From a virus: a DNA stretch of 39,298 nucleotides. Below are positions 22,371-31,592 of the stretch, one piece after another. Numbering within the stretch: position 1 is the first letter of the stretch; every line of letters begins with the position of its first letter. The stretch lies in the IMG/VR virus record IMGVR_UViG_3300022848_000022, positions 1 through 39,298 of that record. One strand, given 5' to 3'. Under the pieces are notes generated by a model. The model saw only the letters and a program-made list of their open reading frames with translations, did not search any database and was not told the DNA's origin. The position numbers and the translations under genes were made by a program.

Positions 22371-22880
22371 GTGAATCATGAAGCAGCAGTAGCAATGATT
22401 AGAATGGGTAACGTTGGCATTAAGTCGAAGCTAATAGAGCACATAGAAACCATAACAAGAAGCGCAAGCACCACAGCGTATACAGCAAAAGATTTTATGT
22501 TTCAAGTTGAAATACCGAACGTTGGAGTTGTTGGCGACTATGTTGCGCTAGATAGCATAAATATAATTCGCGACACAGGACATGAACACATTGCTGTGTG
22601 GGGGCCTGAATCTTTGGGGGCTTTTGCAGACAACTCAGCATTCGCGCCAACTAAAGACGTTATGTCAAAGGTTGGAGTAAGGAACTTGGGCTCTGCAATT
22701 ATCGACCTCACCTCCGGCTACCTGACAAGTAAAAAGGTTGATGAGGCGAGTTCTATACTTATTAAACTTACCTCAACGAGTTTGTTTATTAGCATCGTTT
22801 CTAATGGCTCCGGGACTCCTGGCTCGTTGGAGGAAATAATCTTTAGGGCTATCGTTAAAAATCACGGGCAATCCGTGTAA
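22371..22880 (+). CDS. hypothetical structural protein, 169 aa
   Basis: A mixed alpha/beta protein between the nozzle and ejection proteins. TTAGGAG with nine bases to GTG 22371 is a better start than ATG 22362, which touches the ribosome site. The N-terminal MNHEAAVAMIRMGNVGIKS helix is followed by beta strands with AVWGPESLG. It is probably a minor tail or virion protein by position. No family was recognised. Confidence 0.6.
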   Translation: MNHEAAVAMIRMGNVGIKSKLIEHIETITRSASTTAYTAKDFMFQVEIPNVGVVGDYVALDSINIIRDTGHEHIAVWGPESLGAFADNSAFAPTKDVMSKVGVRNLGSAIIDLTSGYLTSKKVDEASSILIKLTSTSLFISIVSNGSGTPGSLEEIIFRAIVKNHGQSV

Positions 22881-22892
22881 GGAGGTGTACTC

Positions 22893-24797
22893 ATGGCTAA
22901 TATGAGTGATTTCAAAGCAGCCAGTGAAAAGGCTGGATACAAAGACTATAACCAATTTGCTCAAACATTAGGCTACCAATCTTCTCCGGTTGCAGGGAGT
23001 AATGTACAGCCTATAGGGGCATATATGGGTGCGCTCCAGGACAACTTCTCTAAGTTGCCTCAACAGCAAAACCAGCAACAAGGAATGAGTTCGAGTCAGT
23101 TCAGCAACCAACTGCCTCAAAGTCAGTATAACTTTGGGCAACAGCCAGAGCAGTACAATAGGAGCTACGATTCTACTGCGGATATACAAGCATACGCACA
23201 GGCTCAATCGGATGCCCTTGAAGCTAAGCTAAGAGGCCAGGCCGACAGACAGCTTGCCGCGATTAATGAGTCAATCGCTAAAGTGCAACCAAGATTTGAT
23301 GAAGCCCGGCAAATGACTTCCTCAGACGCTGCGATTGCCGAACGCAACTTCCAGAGATTTTTAGCTGACCGTGGCATCTCTAACACCGGCGCTACAGGTT
23401 CACAGATACAAGCTAACTTGATGAATCAACAGGGATTGCAAGGGGCTATGGGTTCGCTCAATTCTCAACAAGAGGAAATGACAAAGGATTATGACTTCCA
23501 AAAGTTCGACGCTGAGAAAGCGTTTAACAATTCCCTTGCGTCCGGCTTGACGGATATCAACCTGTCAGCAATGCAAGAGCAGATTCGTTCAAAGGAGCAA
23601 CAAGACGAGAACAAGTATCAATCCTATCGGGACCAAATGCTTGATTTCTACAAAAACGCAGAACTACAGTTCAACGCTGATACGACAACGGCTGGGCTTG
23701 CAGAGGCGAATGCCAGGATGGATTCGATTCTCTACGATAGAGGCTTTGACAATGAGCAATTCAACTATGGCAAAGGGCAGGACGAAATAGGGAATCAACG
23801 AGAAGACCGCAGGCTAGATATTAACGTAGACCAATTCATGCAGGATATGGCACTGCGTCAAACGGAAGCAGACCGAGTTGAGCGTCAACGACAGTTTGAG
23901 AACGAGTTCCAGTCAAACCGTGAGATGGGCTATGTCTTCCCGGTCGATAAGATGATGCAAGAGTATGATGTCAACAAGGTTACACCTTACTCCGGTGACT
24001 ATCAGGCCGAAATCAACAGGCGTGAACAACTTGTCAAGAGCGGGCAAATGACCTACCAAGAATCGATGATACCGGAGTTAGAAGCAGCAAGGTTAGACAA
24101 ACTCCGTAGCTCACCAAGTTTACTCCGGCAATACGGGGATGAGTACCGGACCACTGACAGCCGGACCGCAGAGAAACAACAGCTTGGACTGGATATCAGT
24201 AACGAGATTAACAAGATTAACCTTGAAGCTCTCCCGGAGAAGCAACGCTTGGAGTTTGAGCAAATCCGGCAGTTACTTGAGTCAGGCCAGTTAGAAATCG
24301 TGGAGCAGGAAATCCGGAATAGCTTCTTGCCGGAGGAATTGAAGACAGATATTTTGGCAGTTAAAACGCAAATGGAAGTCTCGCGTGGACAGCTTGCCGT
24401 TTCTCAAGGTCAGCTAGGCGTTGCGCAGGGTAACTTGTCGTTAAGCCAGCAGAAAGAAGGACGTATGGCTTCTAATGCGGCTCAAGGGCTAGCACTGGAC
24501 CAGCAAAAAATGCAGTTGGCAGCGAAAGAGCTTCAAGCGAGAGTTAAGCAGAGTGAGTACGGGGATGTTACATCCTCAATCTTAGTTGGTAATATTGCAG
24601 ACCACTTTGGTTACATGGACGGAGACGGAAGGATAAGGATGGAGCCGGAGTCATACGTGCAAGCTAATGACTACATCGACAACCTTCAGGCGTCCGACTA
24701 CGTATCACCATCTGTTGTTAATGGCGTCAAAGCTCAAATGGCGCAATTTAAAGTTAGTGGAGGCTCTAACAATTCAGCGATTGGAGGTGGCCACTAA
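22893..24797 (+). CDS. putative internal virion / DNA ejection protein
   Basis: A 634-residue protein, extremely rich in Gln, Glu and Asn, with long coiled-coil helices and no membrane segment. Repeated SRGQLAVSQGQLGVAQG units near residues 497-515 form short tandem helical repeats. Its place after the nozzle and before a very large protein is that of the internal (ejection) proteins of podoviruses, which leave the head ahead of the DNA. Its stop overlaps the next start. Function is inferred from position and composition. Confidence 0.6.
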   Translation: MANMSDFKAASEKAGYKDYNQFAQTLGYQSSPVAGSNVQPIGAYMGALQDNFSKLPQQQNQQQGMSSSQFSNQLPQSQYNFGQQPEQYNRSYDSTADIQAYAQAQSDALEAKLRGQADRQLAAINESIAKVQPRFDEARQMTSSDAAIAERNFQRFLADRGISNTGATGSQIQANLMNQQGLQGAMGSLNSQQEEMTKDYDFQKFDAEKAFNNSLASGLTDINLSAMQEQIRSKEQQDENKYQSYRDQMLDFYKNAELQFNADTTTAGLAEANARMDSILYDRGFDNEQFNYGKGQDEIGNQREDRRLDINVDQFMQDMALRQTEADRVERQRQFENEFQSNREMGYVFPVDKMMQEYDVNKVTPYSGDYQAEINRREQLVKSGQMTYQESMIPELEAARLDKLRSSPSLLRQYGDEYRTTDSRTAEKQQLGLDISNEINKINLEALPEKQRLEFEQIRQLLESGQLEIVEQEIRNSFLPEELKTDILAVKTQMEVSRGQLAVSQGQLGVAQGNLSLSQQKEGRMASNAAQGLALDQQKMQLAAKELQARVKQSEYGDVTSSILVGNIADHFGYMDGDGRIRMEPESYVQANDYIDNLQASDYVSPSVVNGVKAQMAQFKVSGGSNNSAIGGGH

Positions 24798-27700
24798 TGG
24801 CTATTAGATTCTACAGCAATAGTTTGTCTGACCTAACACCAAGCCTTGGTCAAGGCGAAGACCCGGAAGAGCGGCGCAGACAGCAAGAAGAAGCTGCTGC
24901 GGCTCGCGCTCAGGCTAACGCCAATAAAGCGTATGAGATGTATCAAGAAAGGCGCTCCGGGGATAATCCCGGAGGCTTGATTCAGATGCTTCAAACCATG
25001 GGTTCCCAAGAAGGTGAGCGACGGAGAATGGCTGCTGAGAATGCCCGTTCTCTTGAGCGTAGCAACGCCTTTGCAGCGCGACAAGAAGCTGAAACCTTCC
25101 AGCGTAATAAAGAGCTTGAAACTAAGAAAGCGCAATTCGGGGAAATAAAGATGCCGACATTCAGTCAGCGCTACATTGACCCTATTACACGGCCTATGAG
25201 AGCGTTTAACGAAGGGTTTAACTCAATGGATCCGCTTACCGGGCTTGGTAATGCTGCAGCGGAAAAATTGATGGAGCTTATCCGTGGGAAAGAAGTGATG
25301 GATGAGAAGCGCTCTCAAAGAGCTTCGATCAGAGAAGCTTTGTCAGACTCTAATCCGAAATCAAGTTTCGCAGGTAAAGCTGCAGGTTTATTTGGTTCTA
25401 TGGCTGTCACTCCTGGAGTCGGTCAAACTGGGGCGTTTGCTAAAGCTGGGATGGCTGGCAAAGCTGGTTTAATGGGCGCTGAGGGCGCTGCCTACGGTGG
25501 CGGTATGCAGATGATAGATAACGCCAACAACAACAGACCACTCACTGAAGGCGTGGGCGCGTCTACAGCGCTCGGGGCTGGCATGGGCGCTGGGTTAGGG
25601 GTGTTGACAACTAAGTTTGGCAACTGGCTATCCTCGCGCAACCTACAGCCAACCGAGGATGCAGTAGAGAAGTTTATCCAAGAGATGCCCGAGGCACAGC
25701 ACATCCTTGCTAGTATGCCTGAGTACTCCGGACCCGGTGCCATGCCAAGTCTTGACATCCCACAACCTCAAGCGATGGGTGCAACAACAGCCCTTGCAAA
25801 GCTCAAAGGAGAATTGCTTGATGGCGTCACTTCGGGTAACAAGAATTATACCTTAACTCCTGAGCCAACAGAGAACGCCTTTGTGCGCTCGTTGGGCAGA
25901 TACAACAGGCCGGACCAAAAATCACAGTCATTCATGGATTCCCTGCGAGGAGTTGATACTCCGGCTGGGGGAGTCAATGCGCCACGAACTGACATTCAAA
26001 TGCCTGGTGGTCATGGAACCTCAGCCTTACGTGATGATGCGTTCACAAAGTCTCTGAGTAGATTTGGTCAACCGGAACCAATGGCACCTGTGCGGTCAGT
26101 TGCCCAACCGCAAATTCAAGCACCTAAACTACAGGGCGATGGCTTTATTTCTCCGATGGGTGGAGCACGCTTTAACACAGGCAACATTGAGTCTATTCCT
26201 CCGGCGAGATACTTAGAAGCCGTAAAGGAGTTTGCAGGGCCTGATGTGCCGTATGGAGCCAGTGAACAAGACTTCCTGATTAAGCTATGGGGGAAACTCT
26301 CAAAGCAAGAGCAGGAGTTTGTCATTAAACAAAAGTATGGAGACCTTGAAAATTTTAATCCTGGGGCGCGTGCAACTGTTGATCCGGCAGTGAACGTGAG
26401 TGGTGAACCTCCGACGACCACGACCCCACGGATTATTCCTTCAGCGGAGAATGCGCAATCCTTTCCTCCAACGCCTTACAGCACTGATGCGGAGGTTGGC
26501 ATTGCTAATAAAGTGCAGGAGTCTTACGGCGAGGCTATGGAGTCGTCTATCCGGCAAAAGATTAATCCAGCCGGCGCAAATACCACCTCAACCATAAGGC
26601 GTTCTGACTTATCCGCGAGCTTGAGTGAAGCTCCGACAGCAAAGCCAAAGGTGGATAAGCAATTCCCCGGTGCTGTGCTTGACGATACGATTACTCAAAA
26701 GGCTACGGGTGATGAAGCAGCACAATGGTACAACCAGTTTTACGATGAGGGTTTGTCCTTTGGGCAGATAAATAAAGTGAAGACGTTTAACACGAAAATA
26801 TTACCACTCAACCTGCAACTTTTTGCAGATAAGTTCGCAGGAAAGCCGCTCAAGTTTATTGAGAACTCCGTTATGGGCAGTGACCTGACTGCGAAAGAAG
26901 TGCTTGAGAACTTTGCACAGCACATGCCACGGCGTATGCCGATGCCAATGAAGGTTGCGTGGGATAAAGCATGGGAAGCTGTCGAAGCTGACTTGAGTGG
27001 ATCCATATCAAAATTCACTTCATCCGGCGATACCCTGAATAAGGACATGGCAGCGCTCGGACAAGCAATCATCGTAAAGCAGATGAAAGCGGGTGACTTT
27101 GCTGCAGCTAATGACACCATCATAATGCTTGCCGAAAAAGGTGCGGCAACCGGGGGAGGCGTTCAGATGCTATCAGCATTCAAAACGCTTTCCCCTGAAG
27201 GTTGGTTGCGCATGGGGAACAAGCAGATTGAAGCTGCTAAAAAGATACTCCTCGAAGCAGGCCATAAGCCGAACGAGTGGGTGAACGCTGGCGTCAAGAA
27301 CGCTGGTGATAAGTTATTGCCGGAGGATGCAACTGCGATAGTGAAGTTGTACGACGAGTTCCATAGCTTAACAAGAGCGCAGCAATTCGACCGACCGGGG
27401 CAAGTTGTTTTGGCTAAGTATAAAAAAATACTGGACAACTATGTATTGCCAGGTGTCGGGGATAAACTGCGAAGCTACCAGCGCGTTAACCTGCTTCTTA
27501 ATCCGACTTCGCTAGAGAAAAATGTTTATGGCAACGTTGGTTACAACGCGCTTTGGGTTGCTCCATCACAGGCGATCTCCGTTGTAGCGGATAACATCTT
27601 AGTCAGAGCAAGCAAATTAAAAGGCACTTGGGTTGATAAACTTCTTAGAGGTTCGCTGTCGAAGCTAAGCTCTGAGAAGACGCAGTACTTACCACAACTT

Positions 27701-29473
27701 GCAGATAACAATCCGTACAAAGCGCTCAAAGAAGGTGTTGGAGCTACTTATAACTTCGCGACTAAAAGAAAGAACTTTAGGGCCAACCCTAACGCAAAAA
27801 CATCCATGGGCCGGGCTGTGAATGAAGTTCTCGAAGACTCAGCGCTTGGGATTGATACGTCACCTGCTGGCACGGCTGTTGAGTTTGACACGAACGTACA
27901 AAACGCATGGAGAGATTGGGTGAATGCTGACCTCCCAACCTTCCCGGGCAGCTTGAAAGAAGCGAAAGAGATGGCAACGTTTGCCGTTAAATATCCGGTG
28001 GCGAAATCAAAAAGGGTAATCGGCTCACTGTATTCCGGCACCGATAAGGTAGTCAAAACCGCGCTCAAGATTGGTGACCGGCCTTTCTATCAAATGCACT
28101 ACGACACAGTGATTCATGGCTACCAAAAGACCGCCTACAAAGCTATGTCGGAGGAAGCTAAAAAAGGTGTCAGCATGTACGATATCGAGATTCCGGATGC
28201 CGTCTATAAACAAGCTCGTCAAATCGGGCTGCAGAGAACATTCCAGGATTTGAATAAGTTCAGTGAGCTTATGCTGGACCTGAGAAGGGCTGTGAACAAA
28301 GGCGGATACATCACAAGCGCTGGTCAAAAGTTCGGTGCTGGTAACATCGGTGCGCCTTTCGTACTAACTCCATCAAACCTTGCAGCAAGGGCAGGGGATC
28401 ATACTGTTGGCGGCGTGGCGAAGGTTGCTAAGCAAGCGTTAAACCTTGCGTCTAAAGGTGGCGAGTTTGACCAGTACAAGTTCACTCGCTACATAGGTGA
28501 CACTGTAACGGGCATGGGTTCGCTCTATGTCGGTGTCTGGATGTACCGCAACGGCTATATCACAGGTGGCATACCTAATGACAAAGACGCACGCGTGCAC
28601 GCTGACCAGCAGATGAACACAGGGTTTTACACCATGAAGGTACCCGGCACGGATACATGGGTTCCTTACGATTGGATGCAGCCGGAGGCACTAGCTATTG
28701 CCATGGGTGCAGACTATGAACAGAACAGGCAAAACGGAACTCCGGAGGACAGCGCGGTTTTAAATGCGGTCGGCACCGGGGCTAACACTCTGTTCAATCA
28801 AGCTATGTTGCAAACAATCCAACGGCTCTTTGGTGGTTACTCTTCGACTGGTAATAGCAACGTCGTTGAGAACGCAACAAAAATAGGCGCTCAAGCGTTC
28901 AGCCAGTTTGTTCCGCTAGGTGGGATGCAGAGCACGCTTGGTAAAACATTCGACACTAACAAGCGCGAGAACGACGACCCTAACAGCATCATGAAGCACG
29001 GCGTAAACCCCATGAAGCAAAGGATGTTGCCTTTAACTCAAGGAACTAATTCATTCTCAAGGTTGGGCTTACCTGAGAAGGTGGACACGTGGGGAGAGAA
29101 AGTACCCGAGCAAAGCTTAATCGAGACCTGGCTATCTCCGGCAAGAATCCGTAACTCTAAGCCGGAGTATATAGATACTGAGTTGCAGCGCATGTACAAA
29201 GAGTCCGGAGAAACAAAGCAGTTCCCACGCTATCAAGACTTTGAACTCAAGAGAACAAAAAACAAAGTTGTCCAAAGTTATAGCATGTCAGCGGAAGAAA
29301 GGGTACAATATCAAAAGGCCTATGGTCAACTAGCTAAAGGAGCTGTCGAAGAGTTCATGAGTTCCGGTGACTATAACCAGATGGATGATGTGGAACGTGC
29401 GAACGAGATAAGCAGTATATACACCGACATTGAATCGCTGTTAAAGGACAGTTACTTACAAGGGAGAGAGTGA
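24797..29473 (+). CDS. very large internal virion / DNA ejection protein, 1558 aa
   Basis: The largest gene. Residues 1-120 are charged coiled coil; about 190-290 are Gly/Ala-rich (GMAGKAGLMGAEGAAYGGG), possibly membrane-inserting. Around 370-450 two related motifs, AFVRSLGRYNRP and AFTKSLSRFGQP, recur. After about residue 660 a helical region follows with an NLLLNPTSLEKNVYGN motif, as in large virion proteins that also serve in DNA entry (T7 gp16-like by size and place). I saw no clear lytic transglycosylase or other enzyme motif. It ends just before the holin candidate. Confidence 0.65.
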   Translation: MAIRFYSNSLSDLTPSLGQGEDPEERRRQQEEAAAARAQANANKAYEMYQERRSGDNPGGLIQMLQTMGSQEGERRRMAAENARSLERSNAFAARQEAETFQRNKELETKKAQFGEIKMPTFSQRYIDPITRPMRAFNEGFNSMDPLTGLGNAAAEKLMELIRGKEVMDEKRSQRASIREALSDSNPKSSFAGKAAGLFGSMAVTPGVGQTGAFAKAGMAGKAGLMGAEGAAYGGGMQMIDNANNNRPLTEGVGASTALGAGMGAGLGVLTTKFGNWLSSRNLQPTEDAVEKFIQEMPEAQHILASMPEYSGPGAMPSLDIPQPQAMGATTALAKLKGELLDGVTSGNKNYTLTPEPTENAFVRSLGRYNRPDQKSQSFMDSLRGVDTPAGGVNAPRTDIQMPGGHGTSALRDDAFTKSLSRFGQPEPMAPVRSVAQPQIQAPKLQGDGFISPMGGARFNTGNIESIPPARYLEAVKEFAGPDVPYGASEQDFLIKLWGKLSKQEQEFVIKQKYGDLENFNPGARATVDPAVNVSGEPPTTTTPRIIPSAENAQSFPPTPYSTDAEVGIANKVQESYGEAMESSIRQKINPAGANTTSTIRRSDLSASLSEAPTAKPKVDKQFPGAVLDDTITQKATGDEAAQWYNQFYDEGLSFGQINKVKTFNTKILPLNLQLFADKFAGKPLKFIENSVMGSDLTAKEVLENFAQHMPRRMPMPMKVAWDKAWEAVEADLSGSISKFTSSGDTLNKDMAALGQAIIVKQMKAGDFAAANDTIIMLAEKGAATGGGVQMLSAFKTLSPEGWLRMGNKQIEAAKKILLEAGHKPNEWVNAGVKNAGDKLLPEDATAIVKLYDEFHSLTRAQQFDRPGQVVLAKYKKILDNYVLPGVGDKLRSYQRVNLLLNPTSLEKNVYGNVGYNALWVAPSQAISVVADNILVRASKLKGTWVDKLLRGSLSKLSSEKTQYLPQLADNNPYKALKEGVGATYNFATKRKNFRANPNAKTSMGRAVNEVLEDSALGIDTSPAGTAVEFDTNVQNAWRDWVNADLPTFPGSLKEAKEMATFAVKYPVAKSKRVIGSLYSGTDKVVKTALKIGDRPFYQMHYDTVIHGYQKTAYKAMSEEAKKGVSMYDIEIPDAVYKQARQIGLQRTFQDLNKFSELMLDLRRAVNKGGYITSAGQKFGAGNIGAPFVLTPSNLAARAGDHTVGGVAKVAKQALNLASKGGEFDQYKFTRYIGDTVTGMGSLYVGVWMYRNGYITGGIPNDKDARVHADQQMNTGFYTMKVPGTDTWVPYDWMQPEALAIAMGADYEQNRQNGTPEDSAVLNAVGTGANTLFNQAMLQTIQRLFGGYSSTGNSNVVENATKIGAQAFSQFVPLGGMQSTLGKTFDTNKRENDDPNSIMKHGVNPMKQRMLPLTQGTNSFSRLGLPEKVDTWGEKVPEQSLIETWLSPARIRNSKPEYIDTELQRMYKESGETKQFPRYQDFELKRTKNKVVQSYSMSAEERVQYQKAYGQLAKGAVEEFMSSGDYNQMDDVERANEISSIYTDIESLLKDSYLQGRE

Positions 29474-29474
29474 G

Positions 29475-29810
29475 ATGGACAACGCAGTTGACTTGACTCA
29501 AAAGATTATTGCGACGCACGATATTGAAGTTTTGATAACTATGTTCTATTGGTTTTTGGGCATCTTGATTACAGCGATTGCCGCACTATTTACGCTGATA
29601 TCAAAGCTGATAGTCTACATGCAAGCTTCAGCTAAAGAGCGTGAGGACTTCTTGCATCAAAGTATAGTCAAAACCCTTGACCAGAACAAGATGAACATGG
29701 AGCTAATGGTGCAGCAGGTTGAGAATATTGCTAGGTCAACCGTAGAAATGGCAAAGAGCATTGAGTTTTGCTCAAGCAGACCGAGAGTTCTTCGAGACAA
29801 GCAACGTTAG
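29475..29810 (+). CDS. holin candidate (small membrane protein with coiled coil)
   Basis: A 111-residue protein with one or two hydrophobic segments (MFYWFLGILITAIAALFTLI, about residues 23-42, then more) followed by a helical, charged C-terminus with heptads. It starts one base after the large ejection protein and ends the late operon, opposite the convergent amidase gene. Holins are often in that place. A role as an assembly membrane protein is possible. Confidence 0.5.
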   Translation: MDNAVDLTQKIIATHDIEVLITMFYWFLGILITAIAALFTLISKLIVYMQASAKEREDFLHQSIVKTLDQNKMNMELMVQQVENIARSTVEMAKSIEFCSSRPRVLRDKQR

Positions 29811-29822
29811 CCGTGTTATAAT
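29794..29822 (+). promoter_or_regulatory. promoter-like sequence before the terminator
   Basis: GAGACA (29794-29799), 17 bases and TATAAT (29817-29822) lie at the end of the holin gene. A transcript would be only about 50 bases before the terminator. It may be chance. Confidence 0.3.
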
Positions 29823-29842
29823 TAATTGGCTCAAGCGCAAGC

Positions 29843-29882
29843 AAAAAGCCTCTAGGAGCTGTCACCTCCGGAGGCTTTTTTT
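29843..29882. terminator. bidirectional terminator between late operon and lysis operon
   Basis: AAAAAGCCTC (29843-29852) pairs with GAGGCTTTTT (29871-29880), with extra partial pairing inside and a T run after. It ends both the rightward late transcript and the leftward operon. Confidence 0.9.
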
Positions 29883-29886
29883 GCGT

Positions 29887-30711
29887 TTACTTCGCTGCTT
29901 TTAACTCATTTATTTGCTTGTGTAGCTCGTCAATTTGATCTTGCATCTTATCGTATAACCTGTTGTTTGTTACGGCATCAAACCAAAGCGGTGATGGCTC
30001 ATTGAATCGCTTAGCCCAATCCACGGAGGTTATTAACTCGCGCTCGTGCATCCCCATAACTGCGTCGTGCTTCCACATTTCCTGATCGGCAACAGTCTTA
30101 GGTCTAAGGCTGTTTTGGTAGTCAACAACATCCTTCTTAAATTTAGCCCATGCTTGAGGGTTGTCAATCCAGTACCTATGACATCCTCTTGGCGATAACT
30201 TGCCGGTCGCAGGATCTTTGTCCAGGACAACTTCCCCATGTAGGTAGAAGTCGGTCAACGGATTCAAGCCCCATGCTGTCGCTTTTTCGGCTCCCCAGGA
30301 CACGGCCAGTTTGTAAGTAAGGTCGTCGGGTTTTCCGGTCCAGTCCGGATGACACAGTTCTACGCCCATGAGTGACTGGTTCGGATTCCGGCACCCCTCC
30401 ATTAAGCGCTTCCCGACCTCCGTATAGTTGTTTGCGCCCACGTGAAAGGCTTCCTCGCTGTCCGCCATGTTGCAGATGATGCGCTTGAAACCAATGATAG
30501 ATACGGCACTTGCATAAATTAACGTGCCGACCCCAGATTGGTCTTTCAATCCTTCGAAGTAGTTCCGGTTCATACGTTCGTCGGTATTTGCGTTCGCGAC
30601 CCAGTGCCACACAATGCCTCGTGTGAATTTTCTATTCCTCCCCGGACGGCTGAATGCGTTTGGCGTTAAATAGTTTAGATAAGAGTATGGTGTATGAAAG
30701 TACATATGCAT
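29887..30711 (-). CDS. N-acetylmuramoyl-L-alanine amidase (endolysin)
   Basis: A 274-residue protein of the Amidase_2 type, cutting the bond between muramic acid and L-alanine in the cell wall. Visible are VWHWVAN (zinc histidine, about residue 36), the EEAFHVGANNY motif, MGVELCHPD, YLHGEVVLDKDPATG and PRGCHRYW with the C-terminal zinc histidine. A short coiled-coil tail (DKMQDQIDELHKQINELK) may form dimers. No signal peptide is present, so it needs a holin. AAAGGAG precedes ATG 30711; ATG 30705 is an alternative. It is the last gene of the leftward operon. Confidence 0.9.
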   Translation of the reverse strand: MHMYFHTPYSYLNYLTPNAFSRPGRNRKFTRGIVWHWVANANTDERMNRNYFEGLKDQSGVGTLIYASAVSIIGFKRIICNMADSEEAFHVGANNYTEVGKRLMEGCRNPNQSLMGVELCHPDWTGKPDDLTYKLAVSWGAEKATAWGLNPLTDFYLHGEVVLDKDPATGKLSPRGCHRYWIDNPQAWAKFKKDVVDYQNSLRPKTVADQEMWKHDAVMGMHERELITSVDWAKRFNEPSPLWFDAVTNNRLYDKMQDQIDELHKQINELKAAK

Positions 30712-30723
30712 TCAGCTCCTTTG

Positions 30724-30813
30724 TTATTGGCTACATGACCGTTTAAACAAGTATTGCCCTACTCCTAGCCCGAGCACGCAACTAAATGTTACTATCGCAA
30801 GATGTAGTGCCAT
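30724..30813 (-). CDS. 29-residue membrane peptide, lysis candidate
   Basis: A very short reading frame beginning MALHLAIVTFSCVLGLGVGQ and ending KRSCSQ. GAGGAGG precedes the ATG at 30813 by about nine bases. It is almost all one membrane segment with a short basic tail. It sits directly upstream of the amidase and overlaps the end of the nuclease gene by 32 bases. Such tiny single-span peptides next to an endolysin can be holin helpers or pinholin-like proteins. The coding call rests on the ribosome site and the hydrophobic pattern. Confidence 0.5.
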   Translation of the reverse strand: MALHLAIVTFSCVLGLGVGQYLFKRSCSQ

Positions 30814-31318
30814 TTTTCAATTCCTCCTCGCAATCTTCGCAGATGAACCTGCGTTCCGGCATAACAGACTTGCATCGTGGGCACTGCAATGCCTTAGCTA
30901 GTGCGTCCAATAAGTCTTTAGCTCTAATCCGGACAATTACGGTGTCCGTAACGATTACGCTGTCCGTAACGATGTCCCACACTCTCGCGTTTTGGTACAA
31001 GTACGCGAACCACTCTTGTCTATCACTCCGGACAAAGACAACAGGCGTTGCTTTGCCTTTAGCGTCTATCTTTGCTTGCTCAAGCCATGAGTGGATCATT
31101 GTGTGCTTGTTGTGTACATCGTCGGCATATCTCTTGCTCTCGATATATAGTCCTGGTATGTTCGAGCGTACATCGGCTGAGTCGGACCCCTTACCGCAAA
31201 ACTGCTGCGTTCGTTCCGCTGTGAAACCGTAGGAGTCAATAAGCTTCTTCAACTCCCTTTCTCCGGCTCCACCCTTAGCCTTTCTCCACTTACCTAGTTG
31301 TTGCGGTGTTCTTTCCAT
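30782..31318 (-). CDS. PDDEXK-type nuclease with C-terminal zinc ribbon
   Basis: A 178-residue protein. GAGERELKKLIDSYG, then KGSDSADVRSNIPGLYIESKRY give the acidic, SADV and ExK residues of a PDDEXK nuclease, as in Holliday-junction resolvases and VRR-like enzymes. The C-terminus has CPRC and CEDC, a zinc ribbon. GAGGAGG six bases before ATG 31318 sets the start. In a replication operon it may resolve branched DNA before packaging. The fold is well supported; the substrate is inferred. Confidence 0.75.
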   Translation of the reverse strand: MERTPQQLGKWRKAKGGAGERELKKLIDSYGFTAERTQQFCGKGSDSADVRSNIPGLYIESKRYADDVHNKHTMIHSWLEQAKIDAKGKATPVVFVRSDRQEWFAYLYQNARVWDIVTDSVIVTDTVIVRIRAKDLLDALAKALQCPRCKSVMPERRFICEDCEEELKNGTTSCDSNI

Positions 31319-31592
31319 GCTCGACCTCCTCAAGTCGTTGCATCATGGCGTCTGTTTCAGTGTTGTAAATCCCCTCGTGCATTTCTAAAAGACACTCCTT
31401 ACACAGTGCAGCGTGTCGGTGTGTAAATAAATAATCTTCACTTCCGCAGAACACACAAGATGTCTTTCCGGCCTCTTTGATAAGCACGTTCCCCGGCACT
31501 CCATGAACCTCCACTTCATACCCTTCGATACAGTGCCTTAAATCTTTCTTTATGTACACTAGACCCGTGTTATATATCTTTTGTATCTTCAT
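31290..31592 (-). CDS. small zinc-binding protein
   Basis: A 100-residue protein with CVFCGS and CKECLLEMH, a likely zinc ribbon, plus a basic N-terminus and an acidic C-terminal helix. ATG 31592, with GGAGG nine bases upstream, is chosen; the frame is open much further but that part is a shadow of the next gene. It overlaps both neighbours by 20-30 bases. The function is unknown; a DNA-related role fits its place next to the nuclease. Confidence 0.65.
   Translation of the reverse strand: MKIQKIYNTGLVYIKKDLRHCIEGYEVEVHGVPGNVLIKEAGKTSCVFCGSEDYLFTHRHAALCKECLLEMHEGIYNTETDAMMQRLEEVEHGKNTATTR

Noticed and set aside
29794-29882. Second small RNA (promoter plus terminator)
   Set aside because: The -35 matches only four of six bases, the transcript would be about 50 bases and mostly terminator, and AT-rich stop-codon regions often give TATAAT by chance.
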